This document shows, piece by piece, positions 33,067 to 37,345 of a DNA stretch of 37,345 bases; positions within the stretch are counted from its first letter, which is position 1; each line of letters begins with the position of its first letter. The notes under the pieces were generated by a model. It ran no database searches. It saw only the letters and a list, made by a program, of their open reading frames with translations, and had not been told where the DNA came from. Both the position numbers and the translations under genes were made by a program. Location: contig JBLHKS010000051.1 of the NCBI GenBank assembly GCA_047620505.1, forward strand, positions 1 to 37,345, read 5' to 3'. This DNA is from JBLHKS01 sp047620505. Lineage in GTDB: Bacteria > Verrucomicrobiota > Verrucomicrobiia > Verrucomicrobiales > DEV007.

Positions 33067-35346
33067 TCATGGCGATAGCAAGGCTTCAAAACCGGGCTCA
33101 TCGACCACCTGGACCCCGAGGTCCTCTGCCTTGGTGAGTTTGCTCCCAGCCTTTTCTCCGGCAAGCAAGTAATCGGTCTTGGCGGAAATGGAACCGGAAA
33201 CTTTGCCGCCCAATTGTTGGATTCGCTCTTTAAAGTGGTCGCGCGACTGGCTCAGCGATCCGGTGATCACCCAGGTCGTCCCAGCGAGCGAAGCGCCATC
33301 CACGTCGTCTGCTTTCGCGGGTGAGGGGGCAAAATTGGCCGATTTGGGATTGATTCCAAGCTCGCTCATCTGCGCAAGCGCCGCCTGGCCACCCTCCGAT
33401 TCGAAATAGCCGAGGATCGAAGCCGCAGCGACGGGCCCGACATCCGGAGAGACGTTGAGTTCCTCGATTTCCGCTTTTCGGGCGGCCACCTGCTCTTTCA
33501 GGCTGTCGAATTGCTCCTTTCGCGCCTGCTTTTCGACGTCGTCCTTTGGCGGGTTGGAGCGATTTCGCGGTGAGGCCTCGCGCTGTTCGTCTTCCAGCCT
33601 GGCGATCTCGGTGATCGTTTTTAAAACCGGCGATTCCGGGATTGCCGCCAGGTTTTCGTGGATTCGCGCCAGTTCACGCGCGGCAGACTCGCCGACATTC
33701 GGAATTCCAAACGCGAAGATCCAGCGATTGAGCGGTTGCTCGGCTTTCGCGCGCTCAAGCGAACTCAGCAGCTGCTGGGCCTTCTTTTCGCCAAATCGAC
33801 GGGGCTTGGAAGTCTCGCCGTTCTGAAGTTGCGCTGGATTGAGCTTTAGATTCGCAAGCGTTTCCAAGTCTAAAGAAAAGAGATCCAACGGCGAACTCGC
33901 GAGCTTCGATTCGACCAGCTTCACCGCGACTGCTTCGCCGACGTTCCCGATGTCGAGGGCGCGCCGCGCCGCGAAATGCCGAATTCGAGTAACTGCTTGA
34001 GCTGGGCAGGCAAAATTCACACAACGCCAGGCAACGAAGCCGTCCGTCTGTTCCACTGGCCCTCCGCACGAGGGACAGGCGTGACCAACGGCATCGACCA
34101 AATTGTAGGCCTTGGAGTCAACCGGTCGCTTCGCGATGATCACTTTGACAACCGCAGGAATGATCTCGCCCGCCTTTTCCACGATGACAGTGTCGCCGAT
34201 ACGAACATCTTTGCGGTCGATCTCGTCCTGATTGTGGAGCGTCGCGCGGGAAACGGTCGTGCCTGACACGAACACAGGATCCAGCTCAGCCACGGGGGTG
34301 AGCACGCCGGTTCGGCCAACCTGAATCGTGATTTTTCGGAGCACGGTTTCCTTCTGCTCTGGCCGGAATTTGTAAGCGCAGGCCCACTTTGGAAATTTCG
34401 AAGTCGCTCCAAGCGCCGCGTGCTGAGCAATTTCGTCAACCTTGATCACCGCGCCGTCGGTCGCGTAGGCAAATCCGTGCCGATCCTTGTCGAGCTTGCG
34501 AATCGCCGCGAGGAGCGAGTCGAGATCGTCAGCCTGGGCCAGCCACTTCGATGCCCGAAATCCGAAGTTGGGGAGCGTTTGGTGAAAATCCTCGATGGTC
34601 GTGAAGTCAGCTCCTTCGACCTCGCCGAAAGAGTGAAAAATGCAGTCGAGCGGGCGCGTTGCGACCAGTTTCGGGTCGAACTGCTTGAGCGTGCCAGCAG
34701 TCGCGTTACGCGGATTGATGAAAGCAGGCTCGCCGGCTTCATCGCGCTCTTCGTTCAGCTTCGCAAAGCCCTCATTCGGCATAAAAACCTCGCCGCGCAC
34801 TTCGAAAAGTCTCGGAGCAGCTGCTGGCAGCCGAACCGGGACGCTGTGAATCGTTCGGACGTTTTGAGTGATGTCGTCGCCCGTCGTTCCGTCGCCCCGG
34901 GTCGCCGCGTAGACCATTTCGCCGTCGCGGAAGAGTGCTGATACGGCGACTCCGTCAATTTTTGGCTCAATCGTCAGGCGCGCCCGATCCGGGCCGAGAT
35001 TCCTGATCAGGCGCTCAAACCAAGTGATCAAATTCTGCTCGTTCACGCCCCCTGTCTCCTCGATTTCCTCTTCCTTGAGCTCGTGAATGTCCTCAATCGA
35101 AAGCATCGGCGCGAGGTGGTTGATCTGCTCGAAACCTTCGAGCGGAGCGCCGCCGACCCGCTGCGAAGGGGAATTCGGGCTGAGCAGATCGGGGAATTCG
35201 GTCTCCAGCGCCTTGAGCCGATTCATCGCCGAGTCGTAATCGGCGTCGGAAATCGTCGGCTGAGCTTCAAGGTAATAAAGCCGGTTGTGCGTCTCAAGCT
35301 CCTCGCTGAGGCGGGCAATTTCGGCTTTGGCTTCGTCGTGTCTCAT
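33067..35346 (-). CDS. ligA: NAD-dependent DNA ligase LigA
   Basis: LigA seals nicks in replication and repair, using NAD as AMP donor. From the ATG at 35346 the product is 759 residues; a TTG at 35382 would add 12 residues with no family match before MRHDEAKAEIARLSEEL. Order of domains: Ia domain (YYLEAQPTISDADYD), adenylation domain with EPKIDG (active Lys), OB fold, the zinc finger (CPSC...CVNFAC), helix-hairpin-helix repeats and a C-terminal BRCT domain (about 680-759). It is about 90 residues longer than most LigA proteins: a charged insertion (about 575-640, rich in Glu, Lys and Arg) splits the HhH region and another lies before EPKIDG. No Shine-Dalgarno sequence is seen. Confidence 0.96.
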   Translation of the reverse strand: MRHDEAKAEIARLSEELETHNRLYYLEAQPTISDADYDSAMNRLKALETEFPDLLSPNSPSQRVGGAPLEGFEQINHLAPMLSIEDIHELKEEEIEETGGVNEQNLITWFERLIRNLGPDRARLTIEPKIDGVAVSALFRDGEMVYAATRGDGTTGDDITQNVRTIHSVPVRLPAAAPRLFEVRGEVFMPNEGFAKLNEERDEAGEPAFINPRNATAGTLKQFDPKLVATRPLDCIFHSFGEVEGADFTTIEDFHQTLPNFGFRASKWLAQADDLDSLLAAIRKLDKDRHGFAYATDGAVIKVDEIAQHAALGATSKFPKWACAYKFRPEQKETVLRKITIQVGRTGVLTPVAELDPVFVSGTTVSRATLHNQDEIDRKDVRIGDTVIVEKAGEIIPAVVKVIIAKRPVDSKAYNLVDAVGHACPSCGGPVEQTDGFVAWRCVNFACPAQAVTRIRHFAARRALDIGNVGEAVAVKLVESKLASSPLDLFSLDLETLANLKLNPAQLQNGETSKPRRFGEKKAQQLLSSLERAKAEQPLNRWIFAFGIPNVGESAARELARIHENLAAIPESPVLKTITEIARLEDEQREASPRNRSNPPKDDVEKQARKEQFDSLKEQVAARKAEIEELNVSPDVGPVAAASILGYFESEGGQAALAQMSELGINPKSANFAPSPAKADDVDGASLAGTTWVITGSLSQSRDHFKERIQQLGGKVSGSISAKTDYLLAGEKAGSKLTKAEDLGVQVVDEPGFEALLSP
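33766..33777. repeat. Iterated palindrome, 12 bp
   Basis: CAGCAGCTGCTG; read as Ala-Gln-Gln-Leu-Leu-Ser in the HhH region of ligA. Confidence 0.9.
34816..34825. repeat. Iterated palindrome, 10 bp
   Basis: AGCAGCTGCT; read as Pro-Ala-Ala-Ala-Pro in the adenylation domain of ligA. Confidence 0.85.
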
Positions 35347-35646
35347 CGACCGTGAACTTGCGAACTGGTCGGGCGCTTGCAAGCCGAGATTCGCGCTTTG
35401 TCAGGATGAATCCCACTCGTCCCTTAAGCAAAAAATGAATGTGCCGGGGTGTTGGCGCATTCTACTTTTCCTAAAACCTGAATTATGGCAATTTTATGGG
35501 ATATCGCGCCTGATCGTCAAAATACTCGCCGCTGGCCTCTTCGTTGGTCCGGCCACTGCGTGTTGAAATCTCGTTCGGCAGGCGGAGATTCAATATTTCC
35601 CTGGCGTCGATTGGGAATACCGGCTCGGGTTCCGAAAACTCCGCTT
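35347..35646. other. Divergent intergenic region between ligA and the hydrolase gene
   Basis: No credible gene lies in these 300 bases; the open frames crossing it have no recognisable product. It must hold the promoters of ligA (leftward) and the hydrolase (rightward), but I see no clear -35/-10 pair. An imperfect inverted repeat lies near its right end. Confidence 0.6.
35563..35593. repeat. Imperfect inverted repeat in the hydrolase leader
   Basis: TTGAAATCTC and GAGATTCAA pair with one bulged A across a 12-base spacer, 54 bases before the hydrolase ATG. It could be an operator or an mRNA hairpin. Confidence 0.4.
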
Positions 35647-37345
35647 ATGAAAACCCTGCTTGTTTCGATCCTCCTCGGCCTTTCGGCCATCGCGCTTCAT
35701 GCGCAAGACGCCCCGCCGCTCAAAGATCTGAACGGATTCTTTCCGTTCGAGGTTCCAGAAACTCTCGAGGCCTGGGAGGAGCGCGCGGCCGATCTTCGCC
35801 AACGCGTGCTCGTCGCCAATGGTCTCTGGCCGATGCCGGAGAAAACTCCGCTGAACCCGGTCATCCACGGCAAATTTGAGCGCCCGGGCTTTACGGTCGA
35901 GAAGGTCTACTTTGAGAGCTATCCCGGATTGTTCGTCACTGGCCTGCTTTTTCGACCTGAGAATCCGCCGGAGGGAAAACTGCCCGCTGTGTTGAGTCCG
36001 CACGGTCACGGCGGTCGACTTCAGGACCACGGCGTGGAGGGCGTCCTCAAGCAGATTGAGGGCGGTGGCGAGAAATTCAAGGAGTCAGGCCGGATGCCGA
36101 AAGTCGCTCGCTGCGCGACGTTGGCGCGGCTGGGTTGCGTTGTTTTTCTCTACGACATGTTTGGTTATGCCGATAGCAATCAACTTTCACGCGGGCTTGC
36201 TCACGGATTCAAGAAACAGCGGCCAGATTTCGAGGGGAAGGACAGCTGGGGGTTGTTCAGCGCGCAGGCGGAAATGCGGATGCAGTCGATCTTCGGTCTG
36301 CAAACCTGGAACTCGATCCGTGGTCTGGATTTTCTCGAAAGCCTGCCTGACGTAGACCCAAAACGCATCGCGGTGACCGGCGGAAGCGGCGGAGGAACGC
36401 AGACGATCATGTTGTGCGCGATCGACTCGCGGCCGATCGCGGGTTTCCCAAACGGGATGGTTTCCAGCGCGATGCAAGGCGGTTGCACCTGTGAAAACGC
36501 GAGTCTTCTGCGGATTGGAACTGGCAACGTGGAACTCGCCGCGCTGTTCGCACCTAAGCCGCAAGGGATGACCGCGGCTAACGACTGGACCAAAGAAATG
36601 CTCGTGCCCGGGAAAGGTTTTCCGGAATTGCAGAAGCTCTACGGGATGTACGGAAAAGTGGACAACGTGATCTGTGAAGACCTGCTTCATTTTGGGCATA
36701 ACTACAATTATGTGAGTCGCGCGGTCATGTATTCGTGGTTCAACAAGCATCTCGACCTCGGTCTTGAGGAGCCGATTGTTGAGGAGGATTTCAAGCTGCT
36801 GACGGCGGAAGAGCACGCTGTCTGGACTGTCGAGCATCCTGAGCCAGAAGGCGGCGATGAATTCGAGCGGAATCTAACGAATTGGATCGCGGATCAGGAC
36901 CAGCAGCTGCTGGACGCGATGACGGAAGGCGAGCGGCGCGAGACGGTTCGTGCGGCGTGGCGGACGATGATCGGTGCGAGCGATTTGAGCGGCGCAGTTG
37001 CGAGTTCGTTCTCTGCCGTGGGTTCGCCAGAAAAAACTACCCTTCAAACTGATCCGAAGTCCCCGTCTTTCTCGGTTTTTACGGCGAAACCAAAGGGGGA
37101 TTTCAAATTCACTGTTGTCTGGACGCACGAAAAGGGGAAGGACGGCTTATTCAAAGGGGACGGAACTCCAACTCCGGCCGTCCAGGGAATTCTCGACCGT
37201 GGAGGCCGAGTGATCACGGCGAATCTCCATCTTCAAGGGGACGAAATCAACGAAACGCCAGTCGTGGCCAACCCACGCGAATCTGCGAGCTACACGCACG
37301 CCTACAACGACTCGGTTTTCGCCGAACGAGTCCAGAATATTCTCG
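35647..37345 (+). CDS. Secreted alpha/beta hydrolase (acetyl xylan esterase/dienelactone hydrolase-like), cut by the window end
   Basis: The frame starts at ATG 35647 and stays open to the end, giving 566 residues. A signal peptide (MKTLLVSILLGLSAIALHA) precedes QDAPP. Segments VLSPHGHGG (oxyanion region), LARLGCVVFLYDMFGYADS and VTGGSGGGTQTIM (nucleophile elbow G-x-S-x-G with the catalytic Ser) place it among secreted alpha/beta hydrolases of the AXE1/dienelactone type that are common in polysaccharide-degrading Verrucomicrobiota. LLHFGHNYN may carry the His. A second, beta-rich domain follows about residue 440. It likely deacetylates or cleaves esters on sugars outside the cell. A 14-bp palindrome copy encodes Gln-Gln-Leu-Leu near residue 420. 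Confidence 0.88.
   Translation, partial: MKTLLVSILLGLSAIALHAQDAPPLKDLNGFFPFEVPETLEAWEERAADLRQRVLVANGLWPMPEKTPLNPVIHGKFERPGFTVEKVYFESYPGLFVTGLLFRPENPPEGKLPAVLSPHGHGGRLQDHGVEGVLKQIEGGGEKFKESGRMPKVARCATLARLGCVVFLYDMFGYADSNQLSRGLAHGFKKQRPDFEGKDSWGLFSAQAEMRMQSIFGLQTWNSIRGLDFLESLPDVDPKRIAVTGGSGGGTQTIMLCAIDSRPIAGFPNGMVSSAMQGGCTCENASLLRIGTGNVELAALFAPKPQGMTAANDWTKEMLVPGKGFPELQKLYGMYGKVDNVICEDLLHFGHNYNYVSRAVMYSWFNKHLDLGLEEPIVEEDFKLLTAEEHAVWTVEHPEPEGGDEFERNLTNWIADQDQQLLDAMTEGERRETVRAAWRTMIGASDLSGAVASSFSAVGSPEKTTLQTDPKSPSFSVFTAKPKGDFKFTVVWTHEKGKDGLFKGDGTPTPAVQGILDRGGRVITANLHLQGDEINETPVVANPRESASYTHAYNDSVFAERVQNIL
36900..36913. repeat. Iterated palindrome, 14 bp
   Basis: CCAGCAGCTGCTGG; read as Asp-Gln-Gln-Leu-Leu-Asp in the hydrolase gene. 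Confidence 0.9.

Overview
The window looks like chromosomal DNA of a member of the Verrucomicrobiota (a Planctomycetota relative is less likely). The evidence is two sets of 'planctomycete-type' cytochrome genes (DUF1592/DUF1552 and DUF1549/DUF1553), a secreted sulfatase, moderately high GC, dense coding on both strands, and many genes without a clear Shine-Dalgarno sequence. I see no rRNA, tRNA, CRISPR array, insertion sequence or prophage. The assignment is inferred from gene families; no marker tree was available.

Layout. Positions 1-5757 (minus strand) hold a compact operon: multi-haem-type DUF1592 protein, Tat-exported DUF1552 protein, a secreted unknown protein and a sulfatase cut by the window edge. 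Positions 5868-8247 (plus) hold a pair of membrane proteins (possibly HTTM-like), then a toxin-antitoxin-like pair with a VapC PIN nuclease. Positions 8365-17654 (plus) hold a 1712-residue secreted cytochrome/WD40/DUF1549/DUF1553 protein, a thioredoxin-fold protein, a LysM protein, a solitary C5 DNA methyltransferase and a phosphodiesterase-like ectoenzyme with altered active-site motifs. Positions 17755-21720 (plus) hold a HemN/HemW-like radical SAM enzyme, a chorismate-lyase-like protein, a Uma2-type protein and a flavin-dependent halogenase-like oxidoreductase, preceded by a strong leader hairpin. A lipoprotein with an intrinsic terminator and a NYN-LOTUS protein follow. Positions 35346-23690 (minus) hold ligA and then a tightly coupled four-gene unit: YqiJ-like OB-fold membrane protein, YqiK-like flotillin, a 1692-residue AAA ATPase and the AMPylating pseudokinase SelO. 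The window ends inside a secreted alpha/beta hydrolase.

Two things stand out. First, a DNA-level signal runs across all modules: the palindrome AGCAGCTGCT occurs 17 times (about 0.04 expected for random DNA), 13 of them as the 12-mer CAGCAGCTGCTG and four as 16-bp perfect palindromes. All copies lie inside genes, on both coding strands and in two different reading frames (encoding Gln-Gln-Leu-Leu or Ala-Ala-Ala), and they are spaced 1.0-3.5 kb apart more evenly than chance predicts. This resembles a highly iterated palindrome or a chromosome-organising/methylation site rather than protein-driven sequence. Second, the YqiJ-like/flotillin/giant ATPase/SelO unit looks like a membrane-microdomain ATPase system with a built-in AMPylase, and its function is not evident from known pathways.
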